64,000 nt of DNA from Salibacterium halotolerans (GCF_900115625.1 NZ_FOXD01000007.1:98939-162938), one strand, 5' to 3'; positions 15,700-24,458 are shown, counted from the first letter of the stretch. Notes: generated by a model from the letters alone, not told the origin. Program-made: numbers and translations.

Positions 15700-16356
15700 A
15701 TGAGAAGTAATGGGTACAGCGCCATCAAAGATCAGATCATCAAACTGGAAATCCATCCCGGACAGAAAGTTACAGAAAACGAGCTCGCGGAACGGTTTGA
15801 CGTCAGCCGCACTCCCATTCGCGAGGCCATTGTGCGTTTATCCCAGGAAGGGTTAATTGATGTTTATCCACAGCGGGGCACATTTGTCTCCCTTATCGAT
15901 GAAGAACATGTCGAAGAAGGACGCTTTATGAGAGAGCACATGGAAATAGCCGTCGCAAGACTGGCTTGTGAGAAACTTTCCGCTACTGCTCTTCAGGATT
16001 TATCAGAAAACCTTGTCCTTCAGGAAATGAGCGTAAAAGAGAAAAACTATCAGAGAATCTTCCAGCTGGATGAGGATTTTCACCGGATCATTTTTGCCGG
16101 CTGTAAAAAGCAGAGAACATGGCAGTCGGTACAGAGCATGATGGTAAATCTGAACCGGACCAGAATGCTCAGTCTGGCTTCTGAGTACAACTGGGAAATG
16201 ATTTTAAATCAACACCAGAAAATTTATGAAGCCATTAAAAATAAGAAACCGGGCGAAGCTGAACACGTAATGAAAGAACATTTATCCTTGGTCAATATTG
16301 ACCTGGCAGAATTAAAAGAACGCTATGCCAGTTATTTTCAAGGAGTCGAAACGTAA
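15700..16356 (+). CDS. GntR/FadR-family transcriptional regulator of the hexuronate genes
   Basis: 218 aa from the ATG. The N-terminal winged helix (residues 1-70) contains the GntR signature VTENELAERFDVSRTPIREAIVRL, followed by the wing (YPQRGTFVSL). The C-terminal all-helical FCD ligand domain (about 75-210) has metal-ligand residues in the pattern D..FH..I. The only good RBS (AGGGGG, 15671-15676) is 23 bp before this ATG. In-frame upstream codons run AAA ATA TCA CAA CAG TCT ATG, with ATA at 15685 ideally spaced, so translation may begin at a rare ATA. It probably binds the two adjacent palindromes. Confidence 0.88.
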   Translation: MRSNGYSAIKDQIIKLEIHPGQKVTENELAERFDVSRTPIREAIVRLSQEGLIDVYPQRGTFVSLIDEEHVEEGRFMREHMEIAVARLACEKLSATALQDLSENLVLQEMSVKEKNYQRIFQLDEDFHRIIFAGCKKQRTWQSVQSMMVNLNRTRMLSLASEYNWEMILNQHQKIYEAIKNKKPGEAEHVMKEHLSLVNIDLAELKERYASYFQGVET

Positions 16357-16374
16357 AACATGGGGCGGTATTCT

Positions 16375-17598
16375 ATGAATCTTCAGGAAAATGTAAACGA
16401 CGTCATTCAAAAGACACCTGTGCTGGATATGCATACTCATCTTTTTCCTTCAGCGTTTCATCAACTCTGTTTAACCGGTATTGACGAGCTGCTGACGTAT
16501 CACTATCTGGTATCGGAAGCATTTTTATGGTTGGATATGGAGTATGCTTCGTTTTTCGAACGGCCCAAAACGGAACAGGCGGAGATTGTATGGAACACCT
16601 TGTTTGTACAGCGTTCTCCCATAAGCGAAGCATCCCAGGGAATACTGACGGTGCTTCAGGAACTGGGGATCCCTTTTTCCAGGGATCTGAATGATATTCG
16701 ATCCCGCTTTGCTGCTTTCGATCACAACGATTACCCCGAGTATCTAATGAAGGTGGCGAACATTTCTTCCATTGTAATGACAAATAATCCGTTTGATGCT
16801 GCCGAAAGGAAGTATTGGGACAGCCATACAACATTTTCACGAGAAACATTCCTTCCAGCCCTGCGGGTCGATCCCTTGATCAGTCACTGGACCGAAGCCG
16901 CCATAACGCTTAGAAATGATGGCTTTCCTGTATCAGACACGGTGAATGATCAAACCATTGAAACGGCGAAACAGTATATACGTTCTTGGGTGGAGACAAT
17001 GAATCCTGTTTATATCGCTGCATCTCTGCCATGGGATTTCCCTAAAAGCAACGTTGAAAGCGCTTTACTAGAAAGGTGTGTTCTGGCTGTCTGTCAGGAT
17101 TATAACCTGCCTTTATCTTTAATGATAGGAACAAAAAGAGGACTTAACCCTGATCTTCAAATGGGCGGAGACAGTACCGGACAATTTAATTTTGAATATT
17201 TAGAAAACATATGTATGCAGCATCCGAATCAGAAGTTTCTCATTACTATGTTATCCCGGGAAAACCAATATGAACTGACCGTTCTCGCGCAAAAGTTCCG
17301 CAATGTGATGGTATTTGGCTGCTGGTGGTATTTAAATACACCCCAGTTCATGGAAGAGATCACGCAAATGCGCATGAGCCAGCTGGGAATACGGTTTATT
17401 CCACAGCATTCGGACTGCCGGGTGATGGAACAATTAATCTATAAGTGGAAACATTTTAAAGACGTGTTTTCCGGGTTATTGTACAAGCACTACGAGGCCC
17501 TTGAAACGAAAGGGATACCTGTATCCCGGTCTGATATAGAGAACGATGTCTATGCTATGTTTCAAACGAACTTCCGGCATTTTATTACTAAAAAATAA
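16375..17598 (+). CDS. Divergent uronate isomerase (amidohydrolase superfamily, Bh0493-like)
   Basis: About 407 aa. The amidohydrolase metal motif appears as LDMHTHLFPSAF near the N-terminus, and the uronate-isomerase feature DELLTYHYLVSEAFLW follows. It is shorter and much diverged from standard UxaC (about 470 aa). It resembles the Bacillus halodurans Bh0493 subgroup known to isomerise D-glucuronate/D-galacturonate. I prefer the ATG at 16375 because GGGGCGG is 6 bp upstream; an ATG at 16360 has no RBS at the right distance. It follows the regulator closely and precedes the TRAP genes, so one operon likely imports and isomerises hexuronates. Confidence 0.82.
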   Translation: MNLQENVNDVIQKTPVLDMHTHLFPSAFHQLCLTGIDELLTYHYLVSEAFLWLDMEYASFFERPKTEQAEIVWNTLFVQRSPISEASQGILTVLQELGIPFSRDLNDIRSRFAAFDHNDYPEYLMKVANISSIVMTNNPFDAAERKYWDSHTTFSRETFLPALRVDPLISHWTEAAITLRNDGFPVSDTVNDQTIETAKQYIRSWVETMNPVYIAASLPWDFPKSNVESALLERCVLAVCQDYNLPLSLMIGTKRGLNPDLQMGGDSTGQFNFEYLENICMQHPNQKFLITMLSRENQYELTVLAQKFRNVMVFGCWWYLNTPQFMEEITQMRMSQLGIRFIPQHSDCRVMEQLIYKWKHFKDVFSGLLYKHYEALETKGIPVSRSDIENDVYAMFQTNFRHFITKK

Positions 17599-17612
17599 GG
17601 AGTGAACAAACA

Positions 17613-18650
17613 ATGAAACAACTTTTTTCTATATTGACAACAGCCAGTCTTCTTTTCCTGGCAGCCTGTGGTGGAGGAAGCTCCAGCGGGAGCGGGGAAG
17701 AAAACGGAGAAGGATCTCAGGACAGCGGCGGGAGTGAAGAATCTTATACGCTGCAGATTGGTATTGTCGTTTCTGAAAACGATCCCATGTATGAAGGACT
17801 GGAACAATTCAAGAGTAACGTGGAAGAAAAAACTGATGGTAATCTAACTGTAGAGTTATTTCCTAACTCATCTTTGGGAGATACACCGGAAATACAGGAA
17901 CAGGCCATCTCCGGTGCGAATGTCGGAACACTGGCCGACGCCGCTATCATGTCGGACTATAAACAGGAAATCGGAATCCTTCAGGGGCCTTACCTTTTTG
18001 AAAACTATGAACAGATTCAAAAAGTCACGAATTCCGACCTTTTTGCAGGATGGAAAGAAGATCTCGCATCGGAAAACAACCTTCAGATCCTTTCATTTAA
18101 CTGGTTCCAGGGATCCAGACATATCATCAGCAATAATGAAATACGGACTCCGGAAGACCTGAACGGTCAGAACTTAAGAACAATCGGCGCCGATATTTTC
18201 ACGGAAACAATTGAAGCGATGGGAGCAAATGCCACCGGGCTGGACTGGGCGGAAGTTTACTCCGGCATTCAGCAAGGCGTGATTGACGGTGCAGAAGCCC
18301 AACATTCTGCAACCCATGGAGCCAGCCTTTATGAAGTAGCCGATTATTATTCCAAGACGAATCATATCCAGCTCATCACCGGCCTTGTTGTCGGAGCAGA
18401 TTGGTTCAGCAGCCTGCCGGAAGAATATCAGAATATCGTAAATGAAGAAGCCAAAGCAGCGGGCCAGTATGCATCTGAAACCGTTATGGATAGTTCCAGT
18501 GAATATGAAAGCATGATGGAAGACGAAGGAATGACCATTATCGAACCGGATACTGCTCCGTTTAAAGAAGCGACAAAAGGTGTGTATGAAGAATTCGAAG
18601 GATATCCGGAACTGAGGGACCAGATCACGGAAATCATTGAAAACGAGTAA
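17613..18650 (+). CDS. dctP: TRAP transporter substrate-binding lipoprotein (DctP family)
   Basis: 345 aa. A lipoprotein signal ends in LAACG (Cys at about residue 19), followed by a Gly/Ser/Glu linker. The DctP fold shows LFPNSSLGDTPEIQEQ, FNWFQGSRHI, the carboxylate-binding Arg in GQNLRTIGADIFTE, and WAEVYSGIQQGVIDGAE. It captures a sugar acid outside the membrane and passes it to DctQM. Its position in a hexuronate cluster implies glucuronate or galacturonate as ligand. RBS AAGGAGTG precedes the ATG. Confidence 0.93.
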   Translation: MKQLFSILTTASLLFLAACGGGSSSGSGEENGEGSQDSGGSEESYTLQIGIVVSENDPMYEGLEQFKSNVEEKTDGNLTVELFPNSSLGDTPEIQEQAISGANVGTLADAAIMSDYKQEIGILQGPYLFENYEQIQKVTNSDLFAGWKEDLASENNLQILSFNWFQGSRHIISNNEIRTPEDLNGQNLRTIGADIFTETIEAMGANATGLDWAEVYSGIQQGVIDGAEAQHSATHGASLYEVADYYSKTNHIQLITGLVVGADWFSSLPEEYQNIVNEEAKAAGQYASETVMDSSSEYESMMEDEGMTIIEPDTAPFKEATKGVYEEFEGYPELRDQITEIIENE

Positions 18651-18671
18651 TTTTACAGGAGGGACTCTATC

Positions 18672-19190
18672 TTGAAACATCTAGCCGTTATCTTAACAAG
18701 AATTGAAGATATTGCTACCAAGCTGCTCCTCACCTCCATCGTCGTTTTGGTATTTTACTCCGCAATGGTCAGGTGGCTGGGAGTCCCTATTGCCTGGTCT
18801 GTAGAGATGGCTCAATTACTATTTATATGGCTTGTCTTTCTCGGGGCCAATCAGGCCCTTCGAAAAAACCGGCATATAGGCGTGGATATTTTCACCAACA
18901 AACTTCCTGAAAAAGGAAAAGCAATATTGAATATAGTGACAGACTGCCTCATTGCCGGTTTTCTTCTCATTATTATCATCTATGGTACACAGCACGCATT
19001 CGATCATGCGTTGCGGAGCGTACAGAATCTGCCGATCAGCTATTCCTATATCACATCGTCCGTGCCGGCAGGGTGCGCTTTAATGCTTTTGACACTACTT
19101 ATAAAATGGATGTCTTTCTTTTTCCGAAGCAATCAGCAGACGTCCCTCACGGAGGACACTGACAGTGATTTAAGGGGGAAACTATCGTGA
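18672..19190 (+). CDS. dctQ: TRAP transporter small permease (DctQ)
   Basis: 172 aa with four predicted membrane helices. The DctQ signature is AWSVEMAQLLFIWLVFLGANQALRKNRHIGVD. The start is TTG at 18672, supported by AGGAGG 6 bp upstream. It is the small membrane subunit that partners DctM in a sodium-coupled TRAP importer. Its stop overlaps the dctM start by four bases (GTGA). Confidence 0.92.
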   Translation: MKHLAVILTRIEDIATKLLLTSIVVLVFYSAMVRWLGVPIAWSVEMAQLLFIWLVFLGANQALRKNRHIGVDIFTNKLPEKGKAILNIVTDCLIAGFLLIIIIYGTQHAFDHALRSVQNLPISYSYITSSVPAGCALMLLTLLIKWMSFFFRSNQQTSLTEDTDSDLRGKLS

Positions 19191-20467
19191 TCTGGGTTGT
19201 ACTTTCTTTTGTGTTATTAATTATTCTTAATGTACCAATCGCTTTTTCTATTGGTATATCCGGGTTGATTTATTTTCTGCTGGATCCGAATCTCCCCATT
19301 AATTTGGCCATACAGCGTTTTGCATCCGGAACCCAGTCCTTCCCCCTGCTTGCTGTCCCATTCTTTGTACTGGCGGGGAATTTACTGAATGCGACCGGAA
19401 TAACCGAGCGTCTTATTCATTTTGCTAATGCGTTAACAGGACACTTGGCCGGAGGTCTTGCTCATGTTTCCATCATATTAAGTGCGATGATGGGCGGTGT
19501 TTCCGGTTCAGCCAACGCCGATGCTGCCATGCAGAGCCGTATTATGGCTCCGCAGATGATCACCAAAGGTTATTCCGGCGGGTTTTCCGTTTCCGTTATT
19601 GCTTTAAGTGCTTTGATCACAGCGACCATTCCTCCCAGCGTCGGTTTAATCCTATACGGCTTCGTCGGAGAAGTTTCCATCGGCCAGCTGTTTATCGCCG
19701 GTGTTGTGCCAGGTATCTTAATGACGATCACTTTAATGATAACCTCGACTCTCATTTCAAAGAAGAGAGGGTATAAGCCCGCAAACGTGGAACGCGCTTC
19801 GTTGAAAACGGTATGGAAAACCTTCAAAGAAAGCTTTTGGGGGCTTCTATTTCCCGTTATTCTGATAGTGGGGATCCGCTTTGGCGTTTTTACCGCTTCT
19901 GAAGCTGGAGCGTTTGCCGTCGTCTATGCGTTTTTAGTTGGAATGTTTATTTACAGGGAACTGGATTGGAAAAAACTTAATAAAGTCCTAAAAAATACCG
20001 TTGAAGATAATGCTGTGATTATGTTGATGATTGCTGCCGCTTCCATTCTTGGATATGCGATTACATCAGCACGTGTGCCACAGCAGGCAACCGAGAGCAT
20101 GCTTGCGCTCACGGATAATGGATTTCTCATTATGTTCATCGTATTACTCTTCCTGCTGATCGCAGGCATGGTGATGGAGGCAACGGTTAATACTTTGCTT
20201 CTTACCCCGATTCTACTGCCGATCATAACAAATATAGGTGTCGATCCGGTTCATTTCGGTATTCTAATGATGACCATCGTAACCATGGGCGGAATGACTC
20301 CTCCCATCGGTGTCACGATGTATACCGCATGCTCTTTATCCAATGTCTCCGTGTATGATTATATGAAGGAGTCGGTTCCCTTTATCGTATCTATCATTGT
20401 GCTTGTCGTCATACTCGCCATCTTCCCTCAAATTTCATTATTCCTCCCCAATTTATTAATGCGCTAA
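19187..20467 (+). CDS. dctM: TRAP transporter large permease (DctM)
   Basis: 426 aa with about 12-13 membrane segments. Family landmarks are FPLLAVPFFVLAGNLLNATGIT, MMGGVSGSANADAA, ATIPPSVGLILYG, IPGI-type loops, and GGMTPPIGVTMYTA. The GTG start overlaps dctQ, so the two subunits are coupled. It drives Na+-dependent import of the substrate caught by DctP. It is the last gene of the unit and is followed by a terminator. Confidence 0.94.
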   Translation: MIWVVLSFVLLIILNVPIAFSIGISGLIYFLLDPNLPINLAIQRFASGTQSFPLLAVPFFVLAGNLLNATGITERLIHFANALTGHLAGGLAHVSIILSAMMGGVSGSANADAAMQSRIMAPQMITKGYSGGFSVSVIALSALITATIPPSVGLILYGFVGEVSIGQLFIAGVVPGILMTITLMITSTLISKKRGYKPANVERASLKTVWKTFKESFWGLLFPVILIVGIRFGVFTASEAGAFAVVYAFLVGMFIYRELDWKKLNKVLKNTVEDNAVIMLMIAAASILGYAITSARVPQQATESMLALTDNGFLIMFIVLLFLLIAGMVMEATVNTLLLTPILLPIITNIGVDPVHFGILMMTIVTMGGMTPPIGVTMYTACSLSNVSVYDYMKESVPFIVSIIVLVVILAIFPQISLFLPNLLMR

Positions 20468-20471
20468 GCAT

Positions 20472-20508
20472 AAGCGGTTCTTCTATGCAGAAGGGCCGCT
20501 TTATTTTT
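20472..20508 (+). terminator. Terminator of the hexuronate TRAP operon
   Basis: Stem AAGCGG..CTTCT / AGAAG..CCGCTT, followed by TTATTTTT. Confidence 0.75.
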
Positions 20509-20619
20509 CAGATTCTTGTTACTTGCACTTCATACTAACAGGGACTATAATATAGCCGCAAAACCATTCCTGACATAGATTATGTACATCCTATGTCTTT
20601 TATAAAGAAGGCTCTCCTA

Positions 20620-21190
20620 TGATCGACGTCAAAGCGAAAGCTTTCTGGCTGCAACGCTGGCACTCAGTGCTTCAGCACTGATGACCTTCGCCAACCTGTA
20701 ATTTCCGCAGCCGCTCCCTTTGTTCTCAGAATCATTCGGTGTATCCGAAACAATGGCGAGCCTTCTGATTTCGGTGCCGTTATTTGTACTCGGCATCAGA
20801 TTTTTTGTCTATACAGCGTTATCGGACGCATTCGGGAGCCGTATCATTATATTTCTTGCTATAGGGTTTGGAACTGTCGGCACCCTTATCATAAGTGCCG
20901 CCCTTGCCTTTGAAATCATGCTGGCCGGACGGATATTTCAAGCGGCCGGGCTCGCCGGCATTCCGGTGGCAGGGATGGCATATATCAGTGAAGAGTACAA
21001 AACCCGGGCGATGATGATAGCAGTCGGTGACTACATCAGCTGTAACAGCCTCGGCAGGATGAGCGGCCGTGTCTTCAGCGGGATATTAACCGACCTCTGG
21101 AACTGGCGTGCGCGTTTCTTGTGATGGCAGTGTATTGGCCTACTGGCTCCTGCCGCCTTCACAGAAATTTCAGCCCAGACCGTTTAAGCT
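20620..21190 (+). pseudogene. Decayed MFS transporter (YnfM-like), frameshifted and truncated
   Basis: Three frames read successive parts of one major-facilitator protein. FLAATLALSASALMTFANL is followed by an in-frame TAA where NLYxPQP is expected. A 134-aa stretch then runs from FSESFGVSETMASLLISVPLF to LTDLWNWRARFL, and after a frame change LLPPSQKFQPRPF. The order is right for the first half of a 12-helix transporter. The second half is missing, with the sequence joining unrelated DNA at about 21190. At least two frameshifts, one nonsense codon and a truncation make it non-functional. Confidence 0.75.
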
Positions 21191-21377
21191 GAAAACGATC
21201 ATTGTTGTAGACATCGGAGCAGGCACAGGTAATTGTAGTTTTGAACTTGCTAAGAGTGGTTTAAATGTTTTAGCAGTATCAATTATCGGGCGCGAATCTT
21301 TAATAAGGGTTGGTGCCAATGATGCGCCATTAGGCCATTTTGTGGAACAAGGGTTTTGCCGTGAGCATGCCAGGTAA
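21191..21377 (+). pseudogene. Fragment of a SAM-dependent methyltransferase
   Basis: The reading frame continuing from the MFS remnant gives a methyltransferase motif I, VVDIGAGTGNCSFELAKSG, then loses similarity before a stop at 21375. No RBS or start belongs to it. It is a scrap joined to other remnants. The assignment rests on one motif. Confidence 0.45.
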
Positions 21378-21406
21378 TTAAACAGGACAGCTTTCAGGGA
21401 TGGGAT

Positions 21407-21577
21407 GTGAAAAAATTGAAAAGGTCAATTTCCAAAGTTACCATAGCAGCAGGTCGTCGCCAGACCGTTGGGCTTAAATCGGACGGCACAGTGATTGCTG
21501 TGGGTGATAATAAATATGGCCAATGTGATGTAAGCGGTTGGCGTGGCATCCAACTGCCTAGCATTAGATTTCAATGA
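21407..21577 (+). pseudogene. Fragment of an RCC1-repeat protein
   Basis: The frame ending at 21577 reads VTIAAGRRQTVGLKSDGTV then IAVGDNKYGQCDVSGWRGI, which is one repeat unit of an RCC1/BLIP-II type beta-propeller (AAG..HTVGLKSDGTVVAVGDN). A complete protein would have seven such blades. Only one remains, without a start or RBS. Confidence 0.6.
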
Positions 21578-21756
21578 ATTGATCGATATTGGCAGGTGAT
21601 TGACCTAAAAGCACAAATTATGCCGCAATCGGGCGCGATTGTGGAAAAACCACAAATTTAAAAGACTTTATTGTTACATCCATGAAGTGTTATTCAGCAA
21701 TTGCACCAAAAATTAAACAACTTTATTGTCATTAAACAAGATGTTCCATGTCTTGT

Positions 21757-21930
21757 TTAAAACGCATCAAATAAACTTCTTCCTTCTTCAACATCAACTA
21801 ACAGATCAAGATCGCTTGCAGAATTGGCTTTGGATCGTACGACAGAACCAAACACTCTTACATTTTTCATGACGTGTTCCTGCGCTTTTTCCAAAACCAC
21901 ACCGCGCTTTTCCTGAAGATCGTCTAACAT
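21757..21930 (-). pseudogene. Truncated MNT-domain nucleotidyltransferase (MntA-like antitoxin)
   Basis: 57 codons from an ATG at 21930: MLDDLQEKRG..KNVRVFGSVVRSKANSASDLDLLVDVEEGRSLFDAF then stop. GSxxR..xxSDLDLLV is the catalytic signature of minimal nucleotidyltransferases that AMPylate HepT toxins, so the active-site half is intact, but the C-terminal half (normally about 97-140 aa in total) is missing. No clear RBS precedes the ATG. An inverted repeat TTAAACAAGA / TCTTGTTTAA (21733-21760) sits over the stop. The remnant HepT C-terminus at 13161-13280 may be its lost partner. Confidence 0.65.
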
Positions 21931-22114
21931 TCAAATCCCTCACAATCTTCATGTTTTTTTGTATTCATTATACCATATTCCAACAAATTTTTATGTTGGA
22001 GAGTATCTTTTAACACAATCGAAAATAGTAGAAACCGGCGGATAAAAGATGGCAGAGCATTTTTTTCTATTTCCATCAACAAGTCGGCAGCTGGAACACC
22101 TCCGTGTTCTCCTG

Positions 22115-22621
22115 CTACTCGATTTTTCTTTGCTTCACCATTCCAGTCACAATCGGAGTGAAGACTCCAATCAGAATAATAGGCAGCATCCACACCCCTG
22201 CCCCTTCCCTCCAGCCCAGTGCAATAGTGATAGACTTCACTAAAAGAAAGGCAAACATAATCAGGCAGATATTTTTCAGCTGGTTCACCATCTTCCGGCT
22301 GTTGCGGTAAAAACGGGCGGCATTGGACGCATTCAACCGCTTGGGATAGTTGTGGATTTCCGGGAACTTTTCAAACAGCGTCATCAAAATAATAGTAAAA
22401 ACCCCAACGCCCGGCAGGAGCAGGAGCTCCCATTTCGACCCCGAGCGGTCCACCTCCCCCGCTGCGTTATAATGGGCGGGAATCTGCTCCGGAAGCGCAC
22501 TCCAGGTCAGGGGCAGAAAAACAAGAGAACAGAAAAAACAGAAATACCCGATGATATCCCACACTTTTTCGCTTTTTGTTTTTGGAATATTGATTTTAGG
22601 ACGATCTTGAAATGCTGCCAT
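22115..22621 (-). CDS. DUF1648 domain membrane protein
   Basis: 168 aa. The DUF1648 signature is present: a first helix, then LPEQIPAHYNAAGEVDRSGSKWELLLLPGV. There are four predicted helices in total (about residues 25-45, 70-90, 115-135 and 142-162). Relatives include SdpI-type immunity and YwnJ-like proteins, but the role is unknown. RBS GGAGAGG precedes the ATG. It is a single gene, divergent from the sirtuin gene. Confidence 0.8.
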   Translation of the reverse strand: MAAFQDRPKINIPKTKSEKVWDIIGYFCFFCSLVFLPLTWSALPEQIPAHYNAAGEVDRSGSKWELLLLPGVGVFTIILMTLFEKFPEIHNYPKRLNASNAARFYRNSRKMVNQLKNICLIMFAFLLVKSITIALGWREGAGVWMLPIILIGVFTPIVTGMVKQRKIE

Positions 22622-22740
22622 CCATTCCTCTCCCTTTGAACAAACACTTCTATGCCTTCTTCGTATTTTTCATCATTGCAATCTATTCTTTACATTTAGG
22701 ATAATGGAAATTACAACAGCTCACAAGAAGAGGTGATGGC

Positions 22741-23469
22741 ATGAGTGATTTGTCAGATATTCTAAAGGAATCGAATCATACCGTGGTAATGACCGGGGCG
22801 GGCATGTCCACTGAAAGCGGACTGCCGGATTTTCGTTCGAGTACAGGGTTATGGAAAAACCGTGACCCGGCGGCGCTGGCGAGTGTGGATGCGATGGAAC
22901 ACCACCGCGGCGATTTCTTTGAATTTTACCGGTCTCGCATCGAGGCGCTGCACGGCGTCGAGCCCAATGCCGGACACCGGATTCTCGCAAAGTGGGAAGA
23001 ACAGAGTATTGTGCAGAGTGTAATTACGCAGAATGTGGACGGGCTTCATCAGCAGGCCGGAAGCCGTAACACGGCGGAACTGCACGGTTCCATCGCGGGA
23101 CTGCGCTGCCATTCCTGCGGACACGAGACCGAGAACAGCCGCTACCTGGAACATGATACGACCTGCCCTGTCTGCGGCGGGTTTCTCCGGCCGAGTATCG
23201 TGTTGTTTGGTGAAATGCTGCCGGAACAGGCTATTGCAACCGCGCAGCAGGAGGCCGCCCGGGCCGACCTTTTTCTTGTTCTCGGCACCAGTCTCACCGT
23301 CGCCCCTGCCTCGCATTTTCCAGCGGAGGCAAAACAGCAGGGCGCCCGGCTTGCCATTGTTAATCAAACGCCGACCGACATGGATGACGAAGCAGACCTC
23401 CTCATTCAGGGAGAAAATATCAGCACCGTGCTCAGCGAAGCGGATGCCTGCCTTCAGGACGGACCTTAA
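22741..23469 (+). CDS. NAD-dependent protein deacylase, sirtuin (SIR2) family
   Basis: 242 aa, full length. It has the NAD-binding GAGMSTESGLPDFRS, the TQNVDGLHQQAG motif, the catalytic His in ELHGS, and four zinc cysteines in CHSCGHE and CPVCGG. FGEMLP, LGTSLTVAPA and the C-terminal NQTPTDMDDEADL complete the Rossmann fold. It removes acyl groups from lysines in the cytosol, as SrtN does with acetyl-CoA synthetase in Bacillus. A Tyr/Arg pair that marks desuccinylases was not seen clearly, so deacetylase is likelier. RBS AAGAGGTGA. Confidence 0.94.
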   Translation: MSDLSDILKESNHTVVMTGAGMSTESGLPDFRSSTGLWKNRDPAALASVDAMEHHRGDFFEFYRSRIEALHGVEPNAGHRILAKWEEQSIVQSVITQNVDGLHQQAGSRNTAELHGSIAGLRCHSCGHETENSRYLEHDTTCPVCGGFLRPSIVLFGEMLPEQAIATAQQEAARADLFLVLGTSLTVAPASHFPAEAKQQGARLAIVNQTPTDMDDEADLLIQGENISTVLSEADACLQDGP

Positions 23470-23487
23470 TTCAGGGTCCGTTTTTTT
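23460..23487 (+). terminator. Terminator overlapping the sirtuin stop
   Basis: Stem CGGACC / GGTCCG with a 9-nt loop, then seven T residues. The 5' arm lies in the last codons of the gene. Confidence 0.85.
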
Positions 23488-23626
23488 ATGATAACATCGC
23501 AGCACCCTTTCCTTTTCTTCCATAAAGTTTGAAAAATAATCTGACAACACATGCTTGTAATTGGAAATGATGTGATACTACTTCATTACATTTAAACGAA
23601 AGTCCGTCATACAAAAGGGTGTCTTT

Positions 23627-23899
23627 ATGGAAGAGTTTCAGTTTCATATCGATATGGTGTGGATTATGCTGGGAGCGGTGCTGGTATTTGGCATGCAGGC
23701 TGGTTTTACTGCTCTGAAGTCCGGGCTCACCCGGGCGAAAAACTCTATCAACGTCGCGTTGAAAATTATGACGGACATCCTGATAACATCTGTCGTATTC
23801 AGTCTTTTCGGTTTTCCGCTGATGTTCGGGGCGACATACGGAGAATGGTTCGGCACAGATGCGTTTTTCCTTCTATTCTATCACATCCACCAAACGTAA
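23627..23899 (+). pseudogene. N-terminal remnant of an Amt-type ammonium transporter
   Basis: The first ~83 residues (DMVWIMLGAVLVFGMQAGF.., TRAKNSINVALKIMTDIL, SVVFSLFGFPLMFG) are the opening two helices of an ammonium transporter, which should be about 400 aa or more. Reading frame identity ends at TDAFF, at the exact point where a ~108-bp sequence begins that is repeated near 24460. It has an upstream RBS-like AAAGGG and may still be translated, but cannot form a channel. Confidence 0.75.
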
Positions 23900-23972
23900 A
23901 GAGTGCACGCCCATTATTTGGACGTTCGCTCTTCTACGTTCCCCTCTCTTCTGTTGAAACAACAATTGTGAC
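23865..23972. repeat. Direct repeat, copy 1 (joined to the Amt remnant)
   Basis: About 108 bp, roughly 80% identical to 24459-24567 by eye. Shared blocks are TATTCTATCACATCCACCAA, then GCACGCCC.TTTGGACGT.CGCTCTTCT and an AAACAAnnATTGT tail. It includes a decayed hairpin matching the terminator in copy 2. The breakpoint of the ammonium-transporter gene coincides with its left edge. Confidence 0.7.
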
Positions 23973-24072
23973 TCTTACTGCGTTTCTACGGGACACAATC
24001 ACAGCCAATCTGCAAAATGGTGACGTTTAGCTGTGCTGCCACCAGCCTGTACATGACTAACCGCAGCGCACG

Positions 24073-24444
24073 TTACAGAATCTGCAGTCTCACGGCTTCT
24101 CCGTACGCCGGCATGGAGGTATTAATGGCCCGGAACCATACTTTCACCTGCATCCCCGGTTCCAGAGCTTCCGCGTTTTGCACATCATATCTATCAAACC
24201 ATATCCCGTCCCCATATTTTTCAAGGAGTTTCTTAGTGGATTCATCTTTTGTTTCTTCCGGTTCTGCTCCCTGGACCATCAGCACACTATCCTCTTCCAT
24301 CGACACGATCGTACCTTTACGGGTGAAGTTCTGACTGGAAGGTTCGGAGTCAGAGTCTGCTGACATAAATTCTGAAAAGAACAACCATCCGGAGAATAGC
24401 AGTCCCAGTACCACAACCAGTGACACAAGCAGTACTTTTTTCAA
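24073..24444 (-). CDS. DUF3221 family protein, membrane-anchored
   Basis: 123 aa from a TTG start at 24444, chosen because AAGGAGG lies 7 bp upstream. The N-terminus (KKVLLVSLVVVLGLLFSGWLF) is a single membrane anchor or signal. The rest matches DUF3221: RKGTIVSMEEDSVLMVQG, then a polar segment, and VKVWFRAINTSMPAYGEAVRLQI. YobA of Bacillus subtilis is a relative; function is unknown. The gene is bracketed by the two copies of a ~108-bp direct repeat, which suggests that it arrived or was duplicated as a unit. Confidence 0.75.
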   Translation of the reverse strand: MKKVLLVSLVVVLGLLFSGWLFFSEFMSADSDSEPSSQNFTRKGTIVSMEEDSVLMVQGAEPEETKDESTKKLLEKYGDGIWFDRYDVQNAEALEPGMQVKVWFRAINTSMPAYGEAVRLQIL

Positions 24445-24458
24445 TGCGGCCGCCTCCT

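Noticed and set aside
22849..23550. 233-aa minus-strand ORF opposite the sirtuin gene
   Set aside because: Antisense to conserved sirtuin motifs and crosses the sirtuin terminator.
23627..23899. Functional 90-aa membrane protein
   Set aside because: It matches only the first two helices of an ammonium transporter and ends in a repeated non-coding sequence.
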